From positions 101,931 through 165,930 of the forward strand of contig CAZKBP010000010.1 in assembly GCA_964551015.1 (NCBI GenBank): a stretch of 64,000 nucleotides of DNA, read 5' to 3'. Below the pieces are notes generated by a model. That model was not told where the DNA came from. It did no database searches and saw only the letters and a list, made by a program, of their open reading frames with translations. Source of the stretch: CAZKBP01 sp964551015 (GTDB taxonomy: Bacteria; Bacteroidota; Bacteroidia; Cytophagales; Microscillaceae). Below, piece by piece: positions 8,943-17,336 of the stretch. Numbering within the stretch: the first letter of the stretch is position 1; every line of letters starts with the position of its first letter. The position numbers and the translations under genes are program-made.

Positions 8943-11537
8943 ATGAAAATGAAAATACCCACTTTCCTATTTGGAAAAGTGAGCTTTTTTGGCTTAGCCC
9001 TGCTCCTTTTCTCGTTTTATGCTCCTGCACAGACCATCCTGAGAGATGATTTTGACCGCACCGAAGTAGGCCCCAATTGGATTTCCAATAGCGATTGGAG
9101 CTTTGAACTCGGTAAAATTGTCAACCGAACAACTGGTTTTGGTATGCCTGCTTTTCAAACTGTACAATTCTTCCCCCAAGAGGAATACGTAATTGAAACC
9201 GCCGCTCGTCCTTTTTTCAATAATTTCAAAAGAGCTTACAGCCTTGTATTCGCCAAGCCCGACCCAGCCCAAGAATTTGGCTACGCCATACGCTTTGACA
9301 ATGGCATCATCGGCCCACCCGTATTGAGCATTGCTCGGGTAGAAGGCAATATTTTCTTCCCAGAGACTTTGGCCTCCACCCAGTTGGTGCTTGATGAAGA
9401 CATTTGGTATCGCTTCAAAATTGTCAGAACAGCAGACGGATTGATCCAAGTCTTTATTGATGAAGGCGAAGGCTACGATCAGGAACCGATTTTAGAAGCT
9501 ACCGACACTACTTATAACGCTCTAGGGCACTTTGGCTGGCGGGTAGATACCGAGTCGGCTGAATCCGATTTTTTTGTAGATTGGATCGAGGCGCGTGGTT
9601 TCGAGCCAACCTCCGAAGCATTTAGAGACGATTTTAATCGAGAAGATTTTGGAGATATTTGGTCAGAATCACTCGGTAGTGATTGGTCGGTGGAGAATGG
9701 CAATGCTTTTAATGAAGGCTATAACTTTATTCGTAACACGGCTCCCTCCGCGTTGACTTCCTACGAAGTGGAAAGTTCTATTTTCCCCTTGATTAACAGC
9801 TTTAAAAGAAATTATTTCTTCCAATTTGGGCTAACTTCCACGAATGAGGATGAGGATGACGGCTATCTCCTGCGTTATGATATGCGCTCTTTTGGTACGC
9901 CTGTTCTGAGTCTGAATCGCTTAGACGAAGAAAACAGCAATATCTTTTTCCCACTGGTGCTAGCAGATACTGCCTTGGTGCTGGCTCAAGATCAATGGTT
10001 TCGTTTTAAAGTGCGACGCTATAATAACGGGCTCATTCAAGTCTTTATTGATGGAGGAGAAGGCTACGGAGAAGAGCCTATTCTAGAAGCTATAGACCAC
10101 ACTTACCCAGCATTAGGCTTGATTAGTTGGGGAATCTTCACGGAAACAGCTCCTGATCCTTTCTATATTGATTGGATTGCCGCTCGTGAGGTAGACGCGC
10201 CCGCGGTGGAGAGCCTCGTACTGGTTAATGCCGAAACTGATGAAGACATCACAGTGATTGAAGATGGGGCGAAGATCAATTTGGGCTTGTTAGGAGTTGC
10301 TCCGAATACGCCTTTGAGTATTCGTGCCCAGACCATCCCCGGTCAGACGGGTAGTGTCAGAATGCGATTGGAAGGGCCTATCTCTGCCGAACGCACAGAG
10401 AACCTTGTTCCTTATGCCCTTTTCGGGGATAATCCGGGTCAAGATTATGAGGGGCAAAGCTTTCCTCCTGGCGATTATCGTATCCAAGCGATTCCTTTCT
10501 CTGAGAAAAATGGGCAAGGCACGCAGGGAGGTGAATTGGATTTTAATTTTAATCTCGCCCCCGCTCCCGTTCGCATTACGCAGCTTGTGCTCGTAGAAAC
10601 CGATACCAACACGGATGTGCTTACGTTGGAAGATGGAATCGCCACAAATCCTGATGGTAAGCCACTCACCATCCGAGCTGACCTAGAAACGGCCGAAGGC
10701 GTGCAAGTAGATCGGGTAGAATTGAAGCTCAATGGCCCTCTTAGCCAGATGCAAACCGAGCGAAGAGCACCTTATGCCTTGTTTGGTGATAATGGAAGTA
10801 CGGACTACGAAGGCCGATTTTTTTGCCGAGGTGCTTACGAAGTAGAAGCCATTCCTTATGCTAATGGATTGGTGGGCACAGCCTTGAAAATCAACTTTGA
10901 TATGCTGGGCAGTCAAGGATTTAGTCGTCTGACCTTGGTAGATGCCAATACCGATCAGAATGTAAGAGTACTTGTTTCTAGCGATACGATTCTTGCTTCT
11001 GAGATCAATCAGGGCATTTCTCTGCAAATAGAAACCAGTGCGTGTACCGACAGTGTACGTTTTACGCTCAGAGATCGCTGTTCCATTAACAACGAGGGTC
11101 AAACCTTCTTAGATAGAGTAGAACGTGTTGCTCCCTTTGCGATTGTGGGTGATGACCCCGAGGGAGATTTCCATCCTTGGACACCTGAGCCAGGCACTTA
11201 TTGCTTACGAACTGTAGTCTACAGCAATGGCGGCGGATTGGTAAGGAGCTACCTGCTAACCATTGAAGGCGAAAGTTCAGCCACTGAGTCATCAGCCCAA
11301 GTCAATCTTTATCCGAACCCGACCGTGGAGGACGATTTGACTGTAGAGTTGATCTCCTTGCAGGCTACTGATATTCAGTTGTTAAATCAATTTGGGGAAA
11401 GCATTTACCAAGTTACTCCTCAGGCGGATGTAGAAGAGGTCATTATTTCTACGCGAGGCTGGAGAAGTGGTCTGTATTATCTGAAAGTGCAGACCGCAAC
11501 GGGTGAGTTGATTACCAAGACTTTTATCAAGCCCTAA
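8943..11537 (+). CDS. Secreted protein with two LamG-like domains and repeated beta modules, T9SS cargo
   Basis: This 864-residue protein has a signal peptide (residues 1-30, ending YAPAQ). Two similar concanavalin/LamG-like domains follow (about 32-218 and 225-416). Both start with a RDDF-type motif and contain a WYRFK/WFRFK strand, then GLIQVFID and a terminal DWI-A-RE/G strand, so they arose by internal duplication. Next come three copies of the beta module shared with the upstream hydrolase (about 421-537, 544-655, 660-774), each with a PYALFGD or PFAIVGD signature. The last 80 residues are a T9SS sorting domain (YPNP near 789, ending TKTFIKP). No catalytic residues are evident; binding of glycans or adhesion is the likely role. 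It may work together with the hydrolase encoded just before it, although a terminator and a separate promoter divide them. Confidence 0.8.
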   Translation: MKMKIPTFLFGKVSFFGLALLLFSFYAPAQTILRDDFDRTEVGPNWISNSDWSFELGKIVNRTTGFGMPAFQTVQFFPQEEYVIETAARPFFNNFKRAYSLVFAKPDPAQEFGYAIRFDNGIIGPPVLSIARVEGNIFFPETLASTQLVLDEDIWYRFKIVRTADGLIQVFIDEGEGYDQEPILEATDTTYNALGHFGWRVDTESAESDFFVDWIEARGFEPTSEAFRDDFNREDFGDIWSESLGSDWSVENGNAFNEGYNFIRNTAPSALTSYEVESSIFPLINSFKRNYFFQFGLTSTNEDEDDGYLLRYDMRSFGTPVLSLNRLDEENSNIFFPLVLADTALVLAQDQWFRFKVRRYNNGLIQVFIDGGEGYGEEPILEAIDHTYPALGLISWGIFTETAPDPFYIDWIAAREVDAPAVESLVLVNAETDEDITVIEDGAKINLGLLGVAPNTPLSIRAQTIPGQTGSVRMRLEGPISAERTENLVPYALFGDNPGQDYEGQSFPPGDYRIQAIPFSEKNGQGTQGGELDFNFNLAPAPVRITQLVLVETDTNTDVLTLEDGIATNPDGKPLTIRADLETAEGVQVDRVELKLNGPLSQMQTERRAPYALFGDNGSTDYEGRFFCRGAYEVEAIPYANGLVGTALKINFDMLGSQGFSRLTLVDANTDQNVRVLVSSDTILASEINQGISLQIETSACTDSVRFTLRDRCSINNEGQTFLDRVERVAPFAIVGDDPEGDFHPWTPEPGTYCLRTVVYSNGGGLVRSYLLTIEGESSATESSAQVNLYPNPTVEDDLTVELISLQATDIQLLNQFGESIYQVTPQADVEEVIISTRGWRSGLYYLKVQTATGELITKTFIKP

Positions 11538-11544
11538 GCTGTTT

Positions 11545-11603
11545 TTAGCTATTCGTTGCTAGTGATTGTTTTTTTGGAAGTACTCACGGCAACGAATAGC
11601 TAA
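11545..11603. other. 15-bp perfect inverted repeat between convergent genes
   Basis: TTAGCTATTCGTTGC (11545-11559) is repeated inverted and exact at 11589-11603, with a 29-base spacer that holds a T7 run. It lies between the secreted protein (ends 11537) and rimM (ends 11613), so it could fold in both transcripts and act as a two-way terminator. The long loop makes it atypical. Confidence 0.5.
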
Positions 11604-11612
11604 GCATTTGCG

Positions 11613-12140
11613 CTATTCCTCGAGATAAATATCTACTAAGCCTTCCGGCAAATTTACTTCTACCTCTTGCTGATCTCGGTGGACTTGAATCAAAATATGA
11701 TCCACCACGGGAATCAAGATTTCCTTTCCTTGATAGTCCATCGCGATCAAATCCTGAGGCCCACTATCGTAGATGCTCGTAATTTTGCCTAGTTTGCCGA
11801 GTTGTTGATCCACAACTTGAAACCCAATCAATTCGTGCAGATAAAACTCTCCCTCTTCCAAATCGGGCAGGCTTTCTACGGGTAAGAAAAGTCTCGCCCC
11901 CACCAAGGGTTTGGCCTTTTCTATATCATCAATACTATTGAGAGATACGGTTACGCGCTTTCCTTGAATTTTGAGGGATTCTATAAAATAGGGAACTAAT
12001 TTTCGGTTGATTTCTACAAAAAAAGAATCCATATCCTCGTACTCTTCGGGGTCATCCACATCTAAATACAACACGAGTTCGCCTTTCAACCCTTTGGCCT
12101 TGAGAATATGCCCTAGTTCGTAGCAGTCTTCGTATGTCAT
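11613..12140 (-). CDS. rimM: Ribosome maturation factor RimM
   Basis: This 175-residue protein assists assembly of the 30S head and binds S19 in known systems. The N-terminal RimM barrel begins with the family-typical ELGHILKAKGLKGELVLYLD, in which GH...GLKGE is the conserved core. The C-terminal PRC barrel starts near residue 98 (FYLHELIGFQV) and includes LIAMDYQGKEILIPVV, the usual RimM ending. It follows rpsP by 108 bases on the same strand, the conserved rpsP-rimM order seen in many bacteria. It is probably cotranscribed from the promoter before rpsP. Confidence 0.95.
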   Translation of the reverse strand: MTYEDCYELGHILKAKGLKGELVLYLDVDDPEEYEDMDSFFVEINRKLVPYFIESLKIQGKRVTVSLNSIDDIEKAKPLVGARLFLPVESLPDLEEGEFYLHELIGFQVVDQQLGKLGKITSIYDSGPQDLIAMDYQGKEILIPVVDHILIQVHRDQQEVEVNLPEGLVDIYLEE

Positions 12141-12248
12141 GGGGAATGAAGTGTGAGGTGAGGATTAGAAAAAGAGCAGTGATGTGTAGATTGATACATC
12201 ACTGCCTCCTTTAGATTGTGTAAATAACGATTTTGAAATGAGGAAAGT

Positions 12249-12839
12249 TTAGCCTTCTGTTTTTTCCTGATCGCCTCCTGCTTGGTTTTCCTTCATTTGC
12301 TCAGCGGCTTCTTTTTGAGCTTGTTCCTTGGCGGCAGCTTCTTCCTGCTTGGCTTTTTCGGCCTCAGCCTTGGCGGCTTCTTCTTCTTCTTTTCTCTTTT
12401 TCAATACCTCAGCACGTGCTTCTTTGACCTTTGTTTCTGCTTCAAAACGCGCTTTGGCTTCTGCATCTTGTTTGGCACGAATAGAATCCACTTTATTGGC
12501 AATTTTGGCCTCTTTGACCTCCTTCCATTCGGCTAATTTTTGATCGGCCTCTTCTTGGGTGATGGCACCTTTGTTTACCCCAATTTGCAAATGTTTTCTA
12601 AACAAAATACCTCGGTAGGAAAGCATTGCTCTGACGGTATCACTCGGTTGTGCCCCCACCATTAACCAATAGAAAGCTCTCTCTTCGTCTAAATCTATGG
12701 TTGCGGGGTCGGTATTGGGATTATAAGTCCCGATTTTCTCGATAAAACGGCCATCTCGTGGCGCACGTTGATCGGCGATGACGACATCAAACAAAGCAAG
12801 TTTTTTACGTCCTCTTCGCGTTAATCTAATTCTAACCAT
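12249..12839 (-). CDS. rpsP: 30S ribosomal protein S16 with long charged C-terminal tail
   Basis: Residues 1 to about 80 are a standard S16 (MVRIRLTRRGRKK start, FDVVIADQRAPRDGRFIEKIGTYNP in shorter pieces, and YWLMVGAQPSDTVR). The total is 196 residues, more than twice the length of E. coli S16. The extension (about 105-196) is rich in Ala, Glu and Lys and should form a long charged helix that ends in a Gly/Glu tail. Extended S16 proteins are common in Bacteroidota, so this is not an error of the frame. A strong promoter match lies 64 bases upstream. Confidence 0.97.
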   Translation of the reverse strand: MVRIRLTRRGRKKLALFDVVIADQRAPRDGRFIEKIGTYNPNTDPATIDLDEERAFYWLMVGAQPSDTVRAMLSYRGILFRKHLQIGVNKGAITQEEADQKLAEWKEVKEAKIANKVDSIRAKQDAEAKARFEAETKVKEARAEVLKKRKEEEEAAKAEAEKAKQEEAAAKEQAQKEAAEQMKENQAGGDQEKTEG

Positions 12840-12902
12840 TAATAAACTTGATTATTAGGTGAAAAGTATGACAGAACCCGTCTGTCTTTCTTTTTGAGTT
12901 TG

Positions 12903-12934
12903 CAAAAATACGATAATCATGGAGGATAGGCAAA
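12903..12934 (-). promoter_or_regulatory. Bacteroidota-type promoter for rpsP-rimM
   Basis: On the minus strand, TTTG (12934-12931) and TATTTTTG (12910-12903) are 20 bases apart, an ideal match to the phylum consensus. The -7 box lies 64 bases before the rpsP start. Confidence 0.7.
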
Positions 12935-13122
12935 TCAAACTCAGGTCTATTTTTATTTTTTTGAATTTCCGGTAATGAGGCTCGGGCTGATAAAACAACA
13001 GTAGCAGCATCTTGTAAAACCATCGCTAATAGGTATCGCGTTACTCATCATGTTGAACTTTTTATGAAAATTCTTATGTTCCCCCATTGAAATTTTCACA
13101 AAAAACAAACTACATTCACAAA

Positions 13123-13608
13123 ATGGCAGAGTCAATCTATATCCCCGAAACTAGCTCCCGTTTGGAAGCCTACGAGGCATTGCTCCCCCAAATCGAGGCA
13201 CTCATCAGCGATGAAACCGATGGCGTCGCTAATTTAGCCAACGTGGCGGCGGTGCTTAAGCAGGCCTTTGATTTTTTTTGGGTCGGTTTTTATCGAGTGC
13301 AGGCAGATAGTTTGGTTTTGGGTCCTTTTCAGGGGCCAGTGGCTTGTACGCGCATTGCTTTTGATAAAGGAGTTTGTGGAGCTTGTTACCGTGAGGGCCA
13401 AACGATCTTGGTACCCAATGTGGACGAATTCCCTGGACATATTGCCTGTAGCTCAGATTCTAAGTCAGAAATTGTGGTACCTATTTTTAAGGAAGGCCGG
13501 GTAGCCTTGATACTTGATGTAGATAGTGATCAACTAAATGATTTTGGAGAAGAAGATCAACAAGGCTTAGAAAAACTGGCTGAGTTGCTCGGAAAATATG
13601 CTATCTAG
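13123..13608 (+). CDS. msrC: Free methionine-(R)-sulfoxide reductase (GAF domain)
   Basis: This 161-residue single-GAF enzyme reduces free methionine-R-sulfoxide in the cytoplasm, using thioredoxin in known members. The diagnostic motifs are present: ACTRIAFDKGVCGACYREG, VDEFPGHIACSSDSKSEI and VPIF. The three reactive cysteines of the family are found as VAC, GVCG and HIAC; an extra Cys sits just after GVCG (GAC). The start was placed at the ATG at 13123 rather than an in-frame TTG at 13087, because family members begin a few residues before the MAESIY segment. It is divergent from rpsP and convergent with the coiled-coil gene, with a shared terminator between. Confidence 0.93.
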   Translation: MAESIYIPETSSRLEAYEALLPQIEALISDETDGVANLANVAAVLKQAFDFFWVGFYRVQADSLVLGPFQGPVACTRIAFDKGVCGACYREGQTILVPNVDEFPGHIACSSDSKSEIVVPIFKEGRVALILDVDSDQLNDFGEEDQQGLEKLAELLGKYAI

Positions 13609-13620
13609 GTGGTTTTCAAT

Positions 13621-13656
13621 GCGAATCAGGAGTTGAAAAGCTCCTGACTCGCTTTG
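13621..13656. terminator. Bidirectional terminator between msrC and the coiled-coil gene
   Basis: GCGAATCAGGAG (13621-13632) pairs with CTCCTGACTCGC (13641-13652) over 12 positions with one mismatch and an eight-base loop. A T-rich stretch follows on the plus strand. It sits between two convergent stop codons. Confidence 0.75.
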
Positions 13657-13660
13657 TTAG

Positions 13661-14059
13661 TTATTCTTGATTAGTAGTGGAGTCGCTATTTTCCATCTTT
13701 TCCATTCGGAAGCCATAGCTTCTGGGAAAGTAGCCAATTTTATAGGTACGCTCTTCTCCGTCAAGGACCAGCTTAAAGAGGATATAATGTTCTTGAATGG
13801 GGAGCATTTCTCCAATTTCATTTTCCTTGTTTTGGATCATTTGCTGGCGATTGGCAATGCCCATGCGGAGTTTTTCTAGCTGTTCAGCGTGAGCTTTTTG
13901 GTTTTCGGCAAAGCTGACGGCTTCTTCCCAAGTGAGCACATCTTTTTCTAAGCGTGGAGGATTTCGCTCTAATTGCTCTAATTCTTCGCTCATCGTTTGG
14001 ATTTGAGCTTTCATGGTAATGAAGTCCTCGATTTTTTGGGCGACGGTTTGATAATTCAT
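13661..14059 (-). CDS. Conserved-looking coiled-coil protein of unknown function
   Basis: This is a 132-residue soluble protein without signal peptide or cysteines. Residues 1-105 are helical and heptad-rich, with two long charged helices (about 5-35 and 48-95) separated by an NPPRLEKDVLTWEEA linker. The last 35 residues include LFKLVLDGEERTYKIGYFPRSYGF, which reads as a short beta segment. I do not recognise a family. A helical-hairpin tip with a beta tail resembles small adaptor or cofactor proteins, but this is only shape. It lies 75 bases upstream of the end of the amidohydrolase gene on the same strand, so both could share a transcript. Confidence 0.65.
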   Translation of the reverse strand: MNYQTVAQKIEDFITMKAQIQTMSEELEQLERNPPRLEKDVLTWEEAVSFAENQKAHAEQLEKLRMGIANRQQMIQNKENEIGEMLPIQEHYILFKLVLDGEERTYKIGYFPRSYGFRMEKMENSDSTTNQE

Positions 14060-14134
14060 TTCAGTTCTTTGTGGGTTGCGAGTTATGGGTTTAGCGTTTC
14101 TTATTTAGCGTTTTTGTCTCTATTTTCATCGAGC

Positions 14135-15595
14135 TTAGGCGTATCGGATCGGTTGACCACGGGTGGCTAGTAGTTTTTGATCTTGGTATACGATTTCACC
14201 ATTTAAAATAACCATTTCTATTCCTTGGGAAAATTGATTGGGATTGGCAATGGTAGCACGACCTTGAATCGTTTTCGGATCAAACAAGGTCAGGTCAGCT
14301 ACATAATTATCTTGGATGCTACCCCGTTTTCCGATGCCTCCACGCATGAGTCTGGCGGGGAGGGTAGTTACTTTGCCAAGAATTTTTTCCAGACTCATAC
14401 CGATGTCCATTCCGTGCCGAATCGCCGTGGCAAAACAGCCTGCTCCTCGGGGGTGGTTATTTGCTTTGGAAGCACGCTCAATGCCCCCGTCGGAACCAAT
14501 CATACAAAAGTCAGTTTGTAAGGCCAAGTCCACCGTATTTTCCATCGGCATGGTGCCCGGGGGGACGGCGACCAAGAGGCCAAATCTTTTTCGATAAAGA
14601 TTAAACTTGGTCGCATTGAGTTTTTCGCCTGTACCTACCACGGTCAAGTCTTCATAAGTAATGTTGTAGCGTTTTTGCCAGCCAGGATCAAAGCGTTTAG
14701 AAATCAAGTAGGTAGCCCAATAGCTGTAGGGATAAACACAGGTAGTGATTTCGGCTCCAAAGTTGATTGCATTTTGAATTAGCTCCAGAGCCTTGGCCAT
14801 ATGATAGGTTCCTCCGGTGGAATGCAGATGGTCAATGTGTACTCTGGCTCCAGATTCTTGTGCCAAGCGAATGGCTTCTTTGACTCCTTCCAGCTCTTTT
14901 TCTTCGGAAGAATAACGTAAATGTAGAAAAAGTGGCCGTTGGTATTTGGCTGCTAGTTTGGCGTACTCTAGCAGTTCTGCATAGGGAGTAGGCTGATATT
15001 CAATGCTATGACTGACTCCTAGCCCTCCCTCCACTAAGCCTCTCTCTACCAGGCGAAGTCGCGTACCCAAATCAGCGTATTGATTGCGAATCACCATGAC
15101 GAATACTCCTACGCCATAATTTACATAGTGAGGACGAGGATCAAATTGACTATGAAAAGCGGCGGGACTAGCCGCTCCCCCGTGCATTTGCAACACGGTA
15201 GCGCAGCCATCGGCCAGTTTATATTTCTCGAAAGTCTGGTAAGTAGTCTGTGGGCTACCGGCATTATCCGCCAAAATATCAATAAAGCCGGGAGCTAAAA
15301 TTTTGCCCGTGGCATCAATCTCTTTGGGTGCGGAGAGGGGCTTGTCGCTGATTTTTAGCAAATTTTGAGGTGTAATCCCTACAAAAGCAGGTTTGATCTG
15401 CCCTTCGGTAAATACTTTGGCGTTTTTGATTACTAATTTATACGCCTCTGCCTCCCCTTGTGAAAAACCAATCCCGGGGGATAAAGCCAAACCCGCACTG
15501 AGGACGGAAATTTTCTTTAAGGCTTGGCGGCGGGACAAAACAGCCGAGCTACTTTTTTCGTCATGGTTATTATCAGAGGTCAAGATGGGATTCAA
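14135..15595 (-). CDS. Tat-exported amidohydrolase, N-acyl-D-amino-acid deacylase-like
   Basis: This 486-residue protein has a twin-arginine signal (SRRQALKK at 21-28, hydrophobic core to about 45), so it is folded before export. The body resembles the D-aminoacylase branch of the amidohydrolase superfamily: a composite beta sandwich at both ends, a barrel, HLRYSSEE and VHIDHLHSTGG in the middle, IGSDGG as the late metal-ligand Asp, HPRGAG, and a C-terminal ADLTLFDP segment. The usual HxH after the first strand is absent: the site reads PGFIDILADN, with Leu108 and Asp110 in place of the histidines. The family's bridging cysteine also appears replaced (LQMHGG). It may use fewer metals or a different chemistry, or be inactive. 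Substrate unknown. Confidence 0.75.
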   Translation of the reverse strand: MNPILTSDNNHDEKSSSAVLSRRQALKKISVLSAGLALSPGIGFSQGEAEAYKLVIKNAKVFTEGQIKPAFVGITPQNLLKISDKPLSAPKEIDATGKILAPGFIDILADNAGSPQTTYQTFEKYKLADGCATVLQMHGGAASPAAFHSQFDPRPHYVNYGVGVFVMVIRNQYADLGTRLRLVERGLVEGGLGVSHSIEYQPTPYAELLEYAKLAAKYQRPLFLHLRYSSEEKELEGVKEAIRLAQESGARVHIDHLHSTGGTYHMAKALELIQNAINFGAEITTCVYPYSYWATYLISKRFDPGWQKRYNITYEDLTVVGTGEKLNATKFNLYRKRFGLLVAVPPGTMPMENTVDLALQTDFCMIGSDGGIERASKANNHPRGAGCFATAIRHGMDIGMSLEKILGKVTTLPARLMRGGIGKRGSIQDNYVADLTLFDPKTIQGRATIANPNQFSQGIEMVILNGEIVYQDQKLLATRGQPIRYA

Positions 15596-15700
15596 TTTGT
15601 GTGGTGAATTGATGAACAGCTAAATATAGCAAATTTTGCAAATATTTATCAATCTGAGTAAATTAAAGCCACAAAACTGAAAACTTCCGGACACCAAAAC

Positions 15701-17164
15701 ATGAAATACTATTCGCTCCTCCTTGGGCTGTGTTGGATACTCTCTCCTATGAGTGGGTACACACAAGATGCCTACCTAGACAGTCTTAAGCAAATGCTCG
15801 CCCAAAATACTGAGACTACCCAAAAGGTTAGCATTTTGAATGAATTAGCCTTGCTAGAAGAAGATCTAGGACTAGCTCAACAATATGCCACCCGAGCTCT
15901 GGAAATTGCCCAAAAAAACAACATACGCAGTGAAGAAGCAGACGCTTTACGCAATTTGGGAGATATTTATATCGCTGATAATCAATACTCTAAAGCAGAG
16001 CGCTCTTACAAACAATCTCTGCGTATCTTCCAAGAGATAGATGATCCGATTGGGCAGGCTTTTGTCTACAATTGTATTGGCTTGGTTTATTATTACCAAA
16101 GTAAATATGACCAAGCGCTGGAATATTTTGCCCCTTCTCGTAAAATATTTGAGCAGCGCAAGTACACAGATGGACTTGCCGAAACCTATAATTACTTAGG
16201 AAATAGTCATTACTTTAAAGCAGATTACGAATTGGCCTTAGATTATTATCTGAAGTCTCTCCAAATGAACGAAAAACTGAAAGATTCTTCCAATATTCTC
16301 CAAGCCATCAACAATCTCGGTATCGTTTACAAAAAAACAGAAAACAATCCCAAAGCACTGCTTTACTTCAAAAGAGCCTTAGAGATTAGCCGAGATTTGA
16401 AAAGTAAGCAGGGTGTAGCGCAGTCCTTAACTAATATTGGAGTTGTCTACAATGATCAGGGAAATTACGAAGCTTCCTTAGATTCTTATCAACAGGCACT
16501 GGATATCTTCCGAGCCATAGATGAAGCTAACGGTGAAGCAATCACACTTAACAATATGGGAGAAGTCTATCGTAACATGGGCGCTTACGAGAAATCTCTC
16601 GAGCATCACCTCAAGTCCCTGAGAATTAAGGAAGAAATCCAAGACAAAAAAGGCATTGCCGCCACCCTCAATAGTATTGGTACGCTTTATTATACACAGG
16701 AAGACTACGAACAAGCCTTGGTCTATCTCAAACGTGGCCTGAGGCTATCTCTAGAAATCGGAGCCCAAGATTTTAGTAGAGAAGCCTATGAAAAAATGGC
16801 GAAGGTGTATGAAGCGCAGAAAAATTACGAGCAGGCTTACAAGTATTATCGTCGCTCGGCTGAGCTCAAAGACTCCTTGTATCTTTCTGGAAGCGAAATG
16901 GCCGAACTCTTCAGCAAATACGGCGCAGACAAACAAGAGCTTCGCCTTAAATTGGCTACCAAAGAAAAAGAGTTGGCACAATTAGCACAAGATCAGCATT
17001 GGAACCAATGGATCTGGATTAGTATCTGTACCTTATTGAGTTTCATGCTGGTAAGCTTAGCCTATGCGCTCTATCGAAAAAATCAGCTACTCAAGCAACT
17101 CAGAAACCCGAATCAGGCTCCTTTTGAACCACAAAGCCTGAAGAGCAGCCAAGTGAATAATTGA
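15701..17164 (+). CDS. Exported tetratricopeptide-repeat protein with C-terminal membrane anchor
   Basis: This 487-residue protein has a signal peptide (residues 1-21, ending SGYTQ) and about nine TPR units from residue 30 to 390. Recognisable units include ALRNLGDIYIADNQYSKAE, NCIGLVYYYQSKYDQALE, NLGIVYKKTENNPKALLY and NSIGTLYYTQEDYEQALV. A coiled segment (about 405-430) precedes a single membrane helix (about 438-458, IWISICTLLSFMLVSLAYAL) and a short basic cytoplasmic tail. The layout is that of the sensor half of Bacteroidota TPR histidine kinases or TPR-LuxR regulators, but here the output domain is missing. It may act with a separate partner. The next genes are the exosortase K pair, 170 bases on; a link is only positional. 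Confidence 0.8.
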   Translation: MKYYSLLLGLCWILSPMSGYTQDAYLDSLKQMLAQNTETTQKVSILNELALLEEDLGLAQQYATRALEIAQKNNIRSEEADALRNLGDIYIADNQYSKAERSYKQSLRIFQEIDDPIGQAFVYNCIGLVYYYQSKYDQALEYFAPSRKIFEQRKYTDGLAETYNYLGNSHYFKADYELALDYYLKSLQMNEKLKDSSNILQAINNLGIVYKKTENNPKALLYFKRALEISRDLKSKQGVAQSLTNIGVVYNDQGNYEASLDSYQQALDIFRAIDEANGEAITLNNMGEVYRNMGAYEKSLEHHLKSLRIKEEIQDKKGIAATLNSIGTLYYTQEDYEQALVYLKRGLRLSLEIGAQDFSREAYEKMAKVYEAQKNYEQAYKYYRRSAELKDSLYLSGSEMAELFSKYGADKQELRLKLATKEKELAQLAQDQHWNQWIWISICTLLSFMLVSLAYALYRKNQLLKQLRNPNQAPFEPQSLKSSQVNN

Positions 17165-17281
17165 GGGGCTGCCCTCAGTGTGGAATGGCTACCCAGTTGC
17201 ACGACGTCCAAAGTGATTACTCGACGGATCGTTCATAGCTAAAGCCTGATAATCAGCACGAAACTCTCCACAAGAGGGCAA
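17162..17281 (+). other. Foldable leader before exosortase K with two mutually exclusive pairings
   Basis: TGAGGG (17162-17167) and CCCTCA (17172-17177) can form a hairpin at the stop codon of the TPR gene. The same TGCCCTC...GTGG arm (17170-17183) can instead pair with CCAC..GAGGGCA (17268-17280), enclosing about 85 bases. The two folds exclude each other, as in attenuators and riboswitches. No known class was recognised. Confidence 0.3.
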
Positions 17282-17336
17282 CTTTCGTTTTCAAATACAG
17301 TATATGTAAATATTAAGAAAATGAACACAGCCCAAG

